Shown piece by piece: positions 1 to 5,054 of a DNA stretch of 5,139 nucleotides. The number at the start of each line of letters is the position of its first letter. Position 1 is the stretch's first letter. The translations under genes and the position numbers were made by a program. Origin of the DNA: Acidobacteriota bacterium (lineage in GTDB: Bacteria > Acidobacteriota > Terriglobia > UBA7540); the NCBI GenBank assembly GCA_003171295.1, contig PMYF01000293.1, positions 3,774 through 8,912 on the forward strand. The letters are read 5' to 3'. The notes beneath the pieces are model-generated. The model worked only from the letters and a program-made list of their open reading frames with translations, searched no databases and was not told the DNA's origin.

Positions 1-192
1 GATTGCATCCATCCGCGAAAGGACGAGGCAAACTTTGCCGACCTGGTACAGCTCTACATTGACCCGGTGGAGTGCATCGACTGCGGCGCCTGCGTCCCGG
101 TCTGCCCCGTCTCTGCCATCTTCCCTTTGGACGACCTGCCGGAGAAGTGGAAGAGTTTCACCGAGGTCAACGCGCAGTACTACCAGAAGTGA
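1..192 (+). CDS. Ferredoxin, 7Fe/8Fe bacterial type, C-terminal part (5' end outside window)
   Basis: Small iron-sulfur electron carrier of the cytoplasm, related to the Azotobacter FdI / FdxA class. Only the last 63 codons are present; the reading frame is open from base 1 and ends at TGA 190-192. The visible part starts with the DCIHP stretch that follows the first cysteine group in this family. It then shows C25-x2-C28-x2-C31-x3-C35-P in the segment ECIDCGACVPVCP. By family knowledge C25, C28 and C31 bind the 4Fe-4S cluster and C35 belongs to the other cluster. The tail (LPEKWKSFTEVNAQYYQK) is the usual short end of this subfamily, so the gene looks intact at its 3' end. Whether the first cluster is 3Fe or 4Fe cannot be told, because its remaining ligands lie upstream of the window. 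No T-rich terminator follows directly. Confidence 0.93.
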   Translation, partial: DCIHPRKDEANFADLVQLYIDPVECIDCGACVPVCPVSAIFPLDDLPEKWKSFTEVNAQYYQK

Positions 193-229
193 ACAGCAAC
201 ACCCACGGTGGGGGGGCGACGGCGGCGGG

Positions 230-241
230 AACAGGCTGCGG
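230..241 (+). repeat. 12-bp repeat AACAGGCTGCGG, copy 1
   Basis: The 12 bases are identical to 5128-5139 at the other end of the window. This copy runs into the left outer arm of the nested palindrome (237-246), so it probably marks the left border of a dispersed element. Confidence 0.65.
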
Positions 242-261
242 AAAAATCCCTGACGGACGGC

Positions 262-283
262 GTAGCGGCGATTTTATATCGCC
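262..283 (+). repeat. Hairpin unit 1 of the nested element
   Basis: A 22-bp unit starting GTAGCGGCGA and containing a 6-bp stem (267-272 with 278-283) around a 5-base loop. Its partner in inverted orientation is 312-333. Confidence 0.8.
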
Positions 284-311
284 ACAACGGCAATGGAATC
301 AATCCGGCGCT

Positions 312-333
312 GGCGACGTAAAGTCGCCGCTAC
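312..333 (-). repeat. Hairpin unit 2 of the nested element, inverted
   Basis: A 22-bp unit ending TCGCCGCTAC, the exact reverse complement of the first 10 bases of unit 1. The stem is 312-317 with 323-328 and the loop is GTAAA. One stem pair differs from unit 1 with both bases changed, so pairing is kept. Confidence 0.8.
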
Positions 334-415
334 ATGTTTTTCCGCATATGATGTGGGTCTGCCCTGCAACCCAGGACAGCTTGCCTTCTCGCTAGCAGGC
401 TTTGATATTCGGAAC

Positions 416-432
416 TTGACTATTTGAGTCAG
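416..432. promoter_or_regulatory. Short dyad TGACT-N5-AGTCA
   Basis: A perfect 5-bp inverted repeat (417-421 and 427-431) around ATTTG, with a possible T-G pair outside. It has the size and symmetry of a small operator, but no promoter is evident beside it and it lies about 355 bp before the next gene. A chance dyad is possible. Confidence 0.25.
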
Positions 433-488
433 ATTTGCCGAAGCCATTGCGACGGTAAGATTCCTCACGCGGCCGCCGTTGGCGACCA

Positions 489-592
489 CCCTCTCCCCTC
501 GGAGAGGACTGGAATACCGTGCGCGCGAGCCATTTGCAGCCCTCTCCCCAGGGGAGAGCGTGGACAGCGTAGCGGGCCCGGTGAGGGGTCAC
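489..592. repeat. Cluster of CTCTCCCC-type hairpins
   Basis: The first hairpin pairs CCTCTCC (490-496) with GGAGAGG (501-507). The second pairs CTCTCC (542-547) with GGAGAG (553-558), and the two left arms share CCCTCTCCCC. A GTGAGGGGTCAC hairpin (581-592) follows. From memory, pairs of CCCTCTCCCC and GGGTGAGGG blocks are a common dispersed intergenic repeat in GC-rich bacteria; membership of that class is inference. There is no coding content. Confidence 0.55.
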
Positions 593-682
593 GGATCGCC
601 AGTTTGAGGTGAAACCTCGCTAGTAATCTCATCTTAAACGCCGCACGACATGGCCCGTCATGAAGGGCTACCCACTTTCAGG

Positions 683-712
683 TTGACCCTGGAATCCAAG
701 CATAAGTAAGAT
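683..712 (+). promoter_or_regulatory. Candidate sigma-70 promoter for the transglycosylase gene
   Basis: The -35 box TTGACC (683-688) matches TTGACA at five of six positions. The -10 box TAAGAT (707-712) matches TATAAT at four of six, with an 18-bp spacer. It lies in a local AT-richer patch about 70 bp before the TTG start, which would give a leader of about 65 nt. Confidence 0.45.
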
Positions 713-772
713 TAAACACTGAGCTACCTTTTCACACGGGGACTAGCCCTGTGCTTGCCGTTGTCGGGTCCT

Positions 773-780
773 GGGAGGAG
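773..780 (+). promoter_or_regulatory. Strong Shine-Dalgarno that fixes the TTG start at 786
   Basis: GGGAGGAG ends five bases before TTG 786-788. It is the only strong ribosome binding site near the 5' end of this frame. The start it selects is also the one that gives a complete lipoprotein signal peptide. Confidence 0.75.
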
Positions 781-785
781 TCGGC

Positions 786-2600
786 TTGACGAAACGATGG
801 TTGATCTGCTGTTTGGGCATGGCCGTTCTCCTTAATGGCTGCGCAGCAACCCCCAAGCGCACGGCGGTTGTACAAGTACCAGCTCCGCCCCCACCTTTGG
901 AGACTCTGCCCCTCAAGGCGACGGATCGCATCCTCCCCCTCGAGATAGCTTCTGCGCCGGACGACGTGGAGGTTCTCTTGAAGCAGGTGGATGACTTCTA
1001 CCAAGCCGGGATGGGCGATTACCGCACTGGGAACCTCGAAGAGGCCAAGGCAGCGTTCGACCAGGCGCTGTCCACCCTCCTGGAGTCGGGCCTGGACATC
1101 CAGGGCGACGACCGGTTGAGCTCCGCGTTTAACAAAATCGTCGAGAACGTCTATACGGCAGAGGGCGCGGCGCTAGAGCATGGCGACACCCTGAGCCCCC
1201 ACAACTACGAACCCGCTCCGCTCGACTCGTTTTCGGGTCTGACCTTTCCCGTTGATCCCAGGGTCAAGCAGCAAGCCCAGGAGGAATTGAAGTCGGTACA
1301 TTCCGACCTCCCCCTGATCTCCAATGAATTCGTGGATGGCGCGCTCACCTACCTGCGGAACCACGCCCGCGGCTATGTAACGACCGTCCTGCAACGGCTG
1401 GGCATGTATCAGTCGATGATCAGCGCGGCGCTGCAAAGTGAAGGCGTGCCTCAGGACCTGATCTATCTTGCCGCCGGTGAGAGCTCGTTCAATCCCTTCG
1501 CCGTATCGAATAAGCGCTGTGTCGGCATTTGGCAGTTCGCGCTGGGCACGGGAGTGATGTACGGCCTGAAGAAAGATCGCTGGGTGGATGAGCGCCAGGA
1601 CCCCCTCAAGTCCACCGGAGCGGCAGCCCGGCACCTCAAAGACCTGTACAAGACTTTTGGTGACTGGTATCTGGCCATGGCGGCTTACGACAGCGGCCCC
1701 CTGACGGTGCAACGCGCCATTGAGAAGACAGGATACGCGGACTACTGGACGCTGCGACAGCTTCATGCCCTGCCAGCGGAAACCGAGAACTACGTTCCGA
1801 TCTTCCTGGCGACCTTGCTGATCGCCAAAGACCCGAAAGCTTACGGGTTTGACGTCGAACCCCGTCCGCCGCTCGCGCCCGACGTGGTCGTCGTCGACAT
1901 GCCCACCGATCTTCGCTTGGTGGCCCAGCTCATCGACCATCCCGTCGAGGATTTAATCAAGCTGAACCCCAGCTTGCAGCGCTGGACAACTCCCGCCAAC
2001 GAGCCGGAGTTCGTTTTGAACTTGCCGCCAGGCACCAAGGACCACTTCGAGAAGAACGTCGCTGTCGTCCCGCCGGACAAGCGGATTTGGTGGCGGGCGC
2101 ATAAGGTGGCGGAAGGCGAGACTTTGGCCGGCATCGCCAAGCAATTTCGGATGTCGCCCGTGACCCTGGCGGATGTAAACCAACTGACCCCGGGGGCCTC
2201 CCCCGCGCAGGGGGCGCACCTTGTGGTTCCGATGGCGCCGGGCAAGGACTCATCCCTGGTGCGGGTGCGGGAAAAAACGGCCCAGCGACTGACGCACTAT
2301 CGTGTGCGTGCAAGCGACACCTTGGACCTCGTCGCCGATCACTTCGACGTGACGCCCTACCAGATTCGCCGTTGGAACAACCTGAAGTCTTCGCAATTGG
2401 CGCCGGGCACATCCCTGCGCCTTTACGTGCAAGCGGAACAGAGCAGTTCTGCCCGGCCATCCCGTGCGAAGGGCAACGCCAAGACGAGTCACGCTTCTCT
2501 CAAAAAGAAATCCCATGTCGCGAAGCCTGTTTTCGCCAAGAAGCGTACCACCGCTTCCGGCAAGCCAACTTCTCCCGCGGCCGCACTGGGAATCAAGTAG
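786..2600 (+). CDS. MltD-type membrane-bound lytic murein transglycosylase with LysM repeats
   Basis: Predicted periplasmic lipoprotein (604 aa) that cleaves the glycan strands of peptidoglycan, leaving 1,6-anhydro-muramyl ends. Residues 1-19 form a lipoprotein signal peptide: basic K3-R4, a hydrophobic core, then LLNGC with C19 as the lipidated residue. Asn before Gly is slightly atypical. Residues 60-103 resemble a TPR-like helical pair. The SLT domain covers about 205-325: E232 in AAGESSF is the expected catalytic acid, GIWQ (247-250) matches the family GxxQ motif, AAYDSG (299-304) is the AYNxG motif with D for N, and ENYVPIFLA (334-342) follows. Peptidoglycan-binding LysM repeats lie at 438-482 and 504-547, with a degenerate one near 366-413. 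A Lys/Ser-rich tail (about 555-590) may contact acidic wall polymers. The start is TTG; the next in-frame ATG (codon 12) would lose the basic end of the signal. The domain order resembles E. coli MltD, but orthology is not proven. Confidence 0.9.
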   Translation: MTKRWLICCLGMAVLLNGCAATPKRTAVVQVPAPPPPLETLPLKATDRILPLEIASAPDDVEVLLKQVDDFYQAGMGDYRTGNLEEAKAAFDQALSTLLESGLDIQGDDRLSSAFNKIVENVYTAEGAALEHGDTLSPHNYEPAPLDSFSGLTFPVDPRVKQQAQEELKSVHSDLPLISNEFVDGALTYLRNHARGYVTTVLQRLGMYQSMISAALQSEGVPQDLIYLAAGESSFNPFAVSNKRCVGIWQFALGTGVMYGLKKDRWVDERQDPLKSTGAAARHLKDLYKTFGDWYLAMAAYDSGPLTVQRAIEKTGYADYWTLRQLHALPAETENYVPIFLATLLIAKDPKAYGFDVEPRPPLAPDVVVVDMPTDLRLVAQLIDHPVEDLIKLNPSLQRWTTPANEPEFVLNLPPGTKDHFEKNVAVVPPDKRIWWRAHKVAEGETLAGIAKQFRMSPVTLADVNQLTPGASPAQGAHLVVPMAPGKDSSLVRVREKTAQRLTHYRVRASDTLDLVADHFDVTPYQIRRWNNLKSSQLAPGTSLRLYVQAEQSSSARPSRAKGNAKTSHASLKKKSHVAKPVFAKKRTTASGKPTSPAAALGIK

Positions 2601-2609
2601 GTCGAACTT

Positions 2610-2627
2610 TGTCAATAGTTCTTGACA
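2610..2627. promoter_or_regulatory. Inverted repeat overlapping the -35 box
   Basis: TGTCAA (2610-2615) and TTGACA (2622-2627) are perfect 6-bp inverted arms with a 6-base spacer, 10 bp after the transglycosylase stop. The right arm is the -35 box of the next gene, so a protein bound here would block RNA polymerase. It could also be a weak hairpin at the end of the upstream transcript, but there is no T run. An operator role is inference. Confidence 0.35.
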
Positions 2628-2648
2628 GGATGATTTTGGTGGTATAAA
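2622..2648 (+). promoter_or_regulatory. Sigma-70 promoter for the charged-protein gene
   Basis: A perfect -35 TTGACA (2622-2627) is followed by TATAAA (2643-2648), five of six to consensus. The spacer is 15 bp, shorter than the preferred 17. The region is clearly AT-richer than its surroundings and lies about 100 bp before the ATG at 2745, so it implies a leader of roughly 90 nt. Confidence 0.6.
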
Positions 2649-2654
2649 TCTGCC

Positions 2655-2691
2655 CCAACCACAAGTTCTGTGGTGGGCACGCAAGCCACCA
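2655..2691 (+). promoter_or_regulatory. Leader RNA with two mutually exclusive hairpins
   Basis: ACCACA (2658-2663) pairs with TGTGGT (2669-2674) around the loop AGTTC. Alternatively TGGTGG (2671-2676) pairs with CCACCA (2686-2691). The two stems share bases 2671-2674, so only one can form at a time. This switch-like geometry lies between the promoter and the ribosome binding site, but neither stem contains the Shine-Dalgarno and no U run follows. Function is unknown. Confidence 0.35.
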
Positions 2692-2731
2692 TGGACTGAA
2701 ACGAATTTCCATGTGTGAGCACCGGACGACA

Positions 2732-2740
2732 GGAGGAGGG
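2732..2740 (+). promoter_or_regulatory. Shine-Dalgarno that fixes the start at ATG 2745
   Basis: GGAGGAGGG ends four bases before ATG 2745. An earlier in-frame GTG at 2715 would add ten residues encoded across this ribosome binding site and has no such signal of its own, so the ATG is preferred. Confidence 0.7.
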
Positions 2741-2744
2741 ATTC

Positions 2745-3116
2745 ATGGCCTTCGATGATGAGAACGAACCAGGCGACGAACTGGAGGACTTCGGGGAAGA
2801 ACTCTCCTCCGATTACAAAGAAGAGGCGGAGGAAGGTTCAGGGGAAGAGGGCGAGGAAATCGAGGAGGAAGTCTCCTACGGAGCAAGGGAATCGGTAACT
2901 CTTGCCAGGAAACCGGAAGTTGCCGCCGTGGCAGCTCCCAAACCGACGCCCGCAGCCCCTAAGAACGCCCCGGCCAAAAAGAAACCGGCTAAGAAAACCA
3001 AGCCCAAGATGAAGAAGCCGGCTAAGAAAGCGGTCAAGGCCCGCAAGCCTGCCGTAAAGCCCAAAGAGGCCAAGAAGGCAAAGAAGGCCGCCAAGAAGCA
3101 AGGGCGGCGCCGGTAG
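2745..3116 (+). CDS. Bipartite acidic / Lys-Ala-Pro-rich (histone H1-like) small protein
   Basis: Predicted 123-residue cytoplasmic protein with no enzymatic motif. Residues 1-49 carry 23 Asp/Glu and only 2 Lys/Arg. Residues 51-123 carry 29 Lys/Arg and only 2 Asp/Glu, built from Lys/Ala/Pro motifs such as KKPAKK (79-84 and again 90-95) and ending in Arg-Arg-Arg. The C-terminal half resembles the tails of histone H1-like bacterial proteins (the Hc1/AlgP kind of low-complexity sequence), which bind DNA or other polyanions. The acidic half could fold back on it, or bind basic partners. It is most likely intrinsically disordered. It has its own promoter (2622-2648) and a strong ribosome binding site, so it is probably well expressed. 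No signal peptide or membrane segment is visible. Nucleoid binding is an inference from composition; low-complexity similarity does not establish homology. Confidence 0.78.
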   Translation: MAFDDENEPGDELEDFGEELSSDYKEEAEEGSGEEGEEIEEEVSYGARESVTLARKPEVAAVAAPKPTPAAPKNAPAKKKPAKKTKPKMKKPAKKAVKARKPAVKPKEAKKAKKAAKKQGRRR

Positions 3117-3155
3117 GCAGAAGTATCGGCACGGGACCTCGGGCAATGACCCCAG

Positions 3156-3178
3156 CGTTCGCCCCTTGCGGGGCAGCG
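3156..3178 (+). terminator. GC-rich hairpin between the charged-protein gene and the kinase gene
   Basis: GCCCC (3161-3165) pairs with GGGGC (3170-3174) around TTGC. The stem extends outward through CGTT/AGCG with one bulged base, and lies 40 bp after the stop at 3116. No T tract follows (AAGGGGGAGG instead), so it is a weak intrinsic terminator at best, or an mRNA-stabilising structure. A second hairpin (CCCAC/GTGGG, 3193-3204) follows within 15 bp. I see no convincing promoter between here and 3278. Confidence 0.35.
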
Positions 3179-3268
3179 AAGGGGGAGGCTTGCCCACGAG
3201 TGGGTGTTGTATGCCCGAGGCGCCTTGCGTCACCAATCATGCCAACTACCGAGCCTGCAGGATTTCCT

Positions 3269-3275
3269 GGAGGAG
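3269..3275 (+). promoter_or_regulatory. Shine-Dalgarno for the kinase start at 3278
   Basis: GGAGGAG lies immediately before ATG 3278, with four bases between GGAGG and the start. The spacing is short, but this is the only strong site. The frame is open further upstream to an ATG at 3146 and has another at 3239; neither has a ribosome binding site, and the extra residues look like translated intergenic DNA. Confidence 0.55.
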
Positions 3276-3277
3276 TG

Positions 3278-4138
3278 ATGGAACCGCAGGGCGCTTGGCG
3301 GGAAGCGGGCCCTGTCGGCGGCCCGGTGGCGCCCAGGGTTCGCGCCGTGGAATTTGTCCGCCGGATGCGCGGTGCCTCCCAGCCCTGCCTTTTGCGCTGC
3401 GAAGACGGGGCCAGCTACGTCGTGAAGTTCCAGAACAATCCCCAGCATGCACGCGTGCTCGCCAACGAGATGTTGGCCTCGCGCTTGGCGCAGTTGGTGC
3501 TTCTGCCGGTTGCCGCTCCGGCGTTTGTCGAAGTCTCTCGTCAATTGATTCGCAATAATCTCCACCTTGCATTCGAGGTCGGCGACCGCCGCGAACCTGT
3601 CGTGCCAGGTCTGCATTTTGGCTCGCGCTTCCCAGGAATCCCCAGCGAGACACTGGTCGTGGATTTCCTGCCCGATCGTCTCCTGCGGCGCGTCCAGGAC
3701 CTGCACGACGTTTTCCTGGGGACCTTCGTCTTCGACAAGTGGACGTGCAACTGTGACGGCCGCCAAGTGATCTTCCACCGCCCTGCGAACGGCGATGGCT
3801 CCGCCTATTCCGTGGCGCTGATTGATCACGGATTTTGCTTCAACGACGGCGACTGGACTTTTCCCGACAGCCCCATTCGCGGCATCTATCCTCGCCGTTT
3901 GGTTTATGAGAAGGTCCGCGGGCTGGAATCGTTTGAACCCCTTCTCTCCCGCATCGAGGACCTCACACCGGGTGAGCTCGAAGCGTGCACACGCGGAATC
4001 CCCCCGGAATGGTGCGAGCCGGATCCCGCCCCACTCGGACGGCTGGTGGAAACTCTTTACGACCGGCGCCGCAAACTGCGCCAGGCAATCATCGATACCA
4101 AGAACTGTTCGCTCAGCCCGTTTCCCAACTGGGAGTGA
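3278..4138 (+). CDS. HipA-like kinase, short form
   Basis: Predicted cytoplasmic protein kinase-fold enzyme (286 aa) of the group annotated as HipA family kinase. It is much shorter than classical HipA (about 440 aa) and lacks that protein's N-terminal subdomain. Visible motifs in order: conserved start AVEFVRRMRG (23-32); YVVKF (47-51) with K50 as the expected ATP-binding lysine; NEMLASRLA (63-71), where E64 could form the salt bridge; a catalytic-loop-like FDKWTCN (152-158) with D153 and N158 spaced five apart as in kinase HxDxxxxN loops; and LIDHGFCF (181-188) with D183 in the metal-binding (DFG-like) position. All key residues appear intact, so it is probably active. Substrate unknown; classical HipA phosphorylates glutamyl-tRNA synthetase, but this cannot be carried over. 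No HipB-like helix-turn-helix gene lies beside it. Its stop codon overlaps the start of a 33-codon ORF, with a DUF3037 gene next. Family assignment is from remembered motifs. Confidence 0.82.
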   Translation: MEPQGAWREAGPVGGPVAPRVRAVEFVRRMRGASQPCLLRCEDGASYVVKFQNNPQHARVLANEMLASRLAQLVLLPVAAPAFVEVSRQLIRNNLHLAFEVGDRREPVVPGLHFGSRFPGIPSETLVVDFLPDRLLRRVQDLHDVFLGTFVFDKWTCNCDGRQVIFHRPANGDGSAYSVALIDHGFCFNDGDWTFPDSPIRGIYPRRLVYEKVRGLESFEPLLSRIEDLTPGELEACTRGIPPEWCEPDPAPLGRLVETLYDRRRKLRQAIIDTKNCSLSPFPNWE

Positions 4139-4239
4139 TGTCAACTACGGAGAGTGACAAATTACAGGCAACGCTGTTCTCTGTAATGATTAAGGAAATG
4201 GAAGACGGTCAGACCCGATGCCAGAGGCAAGCAGCTTGA
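4138..4239 (+). CDS. Small ORF of 33 codons linking the kinase and DUF3037 genes
   Basis: ATG 4138-4140 shares its A with the kinase stop codon (TGATG), the classical geometry of termination-reinitiation, with GGGAG just upstream (4131-4135). The frame ends at TGA 4237-4239, inside the 5' end of the next gene. The peptide starts MSTTESDKLQATLFSVMIKE and is hydrophilic with a short amphipathic middle. It has no signal peptide and resembles nothing I know. It is AT-richer than both neighbours and contains an inverted repeat (4161-4187). It may be a real microprotein (for example a small regulator of the kinase) or only a translated leader that carries ribosomes to the DUF3037 start. Evidence is positional only. 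Confidence 0.4.
   Translation: MSTTESDKLQATLFSVMIKEMEDGQTRCQRQAA
4161..4187. promoter_or_regulatory. 7-bp inverted repeat ATTACAG-N13-CTGTAAT
   Basis: The arms at 4161-4167 and 4181-4187 are perfect reverse complements. Inside, AAC (4170-4172) can pair with GTT (4176-4178), so the whole can fold as one imperfect RNA hairpin ending 30 bases before ATG 4218. It could be an operator for an internal promoter or an mRNA structure that tunes translation of the DUF3037 gene. There is no clear -35/-10 pair around it. Confidence 0.4.
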
Positions 4240-5054
4240 AAGCCTGGACGTATTTCCTGGTGCGCTACGTCCCCGACACCGCGCGCGAGGAGTTCCTGAA
4301 TCTCGGCCTGTTCCTGCATAACGCCGAGGAGCAGTTCCTGGACTGCCTTTTTGCCGATGACTTCCGCCGCCTCAAGCGCTTCCACCCGCAAGCCGATTTT
4401 TGCTTCCTGCGGGAGTTGCAGTCCTACTTCGAGCAGCAAATCCAGGAGCACGAAAGCAACCTGGAGGGGTACCTCCAAGAGATGCAGGAATCATTCTCCA
4501 ATCTCATCCAGCTTACGCCGCCCCGCCCTCTGCTTACCGCCGAGCCGCAGGCGGAATTGGAACGGCTCTTCGAAACCTATGTGGGCAAACGTTTGGTAGT
4601 TTTTCCGGCGGCGGACACTCGCATGCGTATCAAGCAGCGGCTCGTAGAGGCGCTGCGACGGGCAATGGTGTTCAACGAAAAGCGCTTCGAAAAACACATC
4701 CCTGCCGAGCCGTGGACTGAGAAGGGTGACCCCTTCCATTTCGACTTTGGCTACCGGCCACGCCTCTCCGCAGGGAAACCCAACGGGCACCTCAAGCTGA
4801 TCCACGCACTCTCCCTGCGCCGCGATCATGATCTGGCCCACGTCCTCGCGAACACCCTCCGCTACGTTCGCCGCAAAGAGCCTGCAGAACTCACCGCCCT
4901 CGTCGAAGGCTTGCCGGCGCCAGGAGACAAAACTGCGAGTCATTCGTATCGCCTGCTCATGGATGCCGAAGTCACCCTGCAGCCTCTCTCCGAGGTCGAG
5001 GCCTTCGCTGCCTCAGTCAGCAAAGAACTCCAGTCCCATGCCTCCGCGTCGTGA
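4218..5054 (+). CDS. DUF3037 domain protein
   Basis: Predicted soluble cytoplasmic protein (278 aa) of unknown function. The N-terminal part carries the DUF3037 hallmark YFLVRYVPDTAREEFLNLG (12-30), then a helical stretch (about 60-97) and a segment LTAEPQAELERLFETYVGKR (106-125) that is also typical. The C-terminal half (about 130-278) is less familiar; it includes FHFDFGYRP (173-181) and LKLIHALSLRRD (192-203), which I cannot assign. No membrane segment or signal peptide is seen. From memory, DUF3037 genes are often neighbours of HipA-like kinase genes, which supports a joint function. Start: ATG 4218 has no clear ribosome binding site. An in-frame TTG at 4236 has AGAGG eight bases upstream and overlaps the small ORF stop (TTGA), giving a 272-residue protein starting near KAWTYFLVRYVPD. 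Either start keeps the whole domain; I list the ATG but the TTG is a serious alternative. Confidence 0.8.
   Translation: MPEASSLKAWTYFLVRYVPDTAREEFLNLGLFLHNAEEQFLDCLFADDFRRLKRFHPQADFCFLRELQSYFEQQIQEHESNLEGYLQEMQESFSNLIQLTPPRPLLTAEPQAELERLFETYVGKRLVVFPAADTRMRIKQRLVEALRRAMVFNEKRFEKHIPAEPWTEKGDPFHFDFGYRPRLSAGKPNGHLKLIHALSLRRDHDLAHVLANTLRYVRRKEPAELTALVEGLPAPGDKTASHSYRLLMDAEVTLQPLSEVEAFAASVSKELQSHASAS

Larger units (their letters stand above)
237..346. repeat. Nested-palindrome intergenic element (REP/MITE-like)
   Basis: The outer ends are a perfect 10-bp inverted repeat: TGCGGAAAAA at 237-246 and TTTTTCCGCA at 337-346. Inside lie two 22-bp units in opposite orientation, 262-283 and the reverse complement of 312-333, identical at 19 of 22 positions. 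Each unit forms its own hairpin: GGCGAT-TTTAT-ATCGCC at 267-283 and GGCGAC-GTAAA-GTCGCC at 312-328. Two of the three differences between units are compensatory (a T-A pair in one stem, C-G in the other); the third is in the loop. Flanking arms GTAGC (262-266) and GCTAC (329-333) pair with each other. No transposase is encoded, so any mobility would be in trans. The palindromic architecture is seen directly; the MITE/REP label is inference. Confidence 0.8.
193..785. other. Gene-free interval of about 590 bp rich in hairpins
   Basis: Short open frames here have no Shine-Dalgarno support, odd composition and no recognisable protein features, so I call no gene. The stretch holds the nested-palindrome repeat at 237-346, a dyad at 416-432, two hairpins of the CTCTCCCC type at 489-558 with a GTGA/TCAC hairpin at 581-592, a small GAGGT-GAA-ACCTC hairpin at 606-618, and a promoter candidate at 683-712. 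A further short hairpin (CCCA/TGGG, 202-212) lies 10 bp after the ferredoxin stop. It has no T tract, so it is at best a weak terminator. I see no tRNA or known riboswitch. Confidence 0.7.

Noticed and set aside
237..346. CRISPR array
   Set aside because: Only two units, in inverted orientation and unequal at three positions, with one spacer; this is a palindromic element, not a direct-repeat array.
72..395. Frame of 107 codons running from the ferredoxin into the palindromic repeat
   Set aside because: It overlaps the ferredoxin out of frame and then translates an intergenic repeat; no start signal.
1173..1940. Open frame on the - strand (255 codons) inside the transglycosylase gene
   Set aside because: It lies wholly within a well-supported gene with a catalytic domain on the + strand; its own translation shows no family features.
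2715..2744. GTG 2715 as start of the charged protein
   Set aside because: It would place the strong Shine-Dalgarno (2732-2740) inside the coding region; ATG 2745 follows that site at normal spacing.
3190..3215. Promoter before the kinase gene (TTGCCC ... TATGCC)
   Set aside because: The spacer is only 14 bp and both boxes are poor; the bases are better explained as part of a small hairpin.
3146..3277. Extended N-terminus of the kinase from ATG 3146 or 3239
   Set aside because: No ribosome binding site at either codon; the added residues run through two hairpins and look like translated spacer; GGAGGAG lies just before 3278.
3230..4144. Long open frame on the - strand (304 codons) across the kinase gene
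   Set aside because: It mirrors the kinase gene on the opposite strand, has no recognisable domain or ribosome binding site, and such shadows are usual in GC-rich coding DNA.
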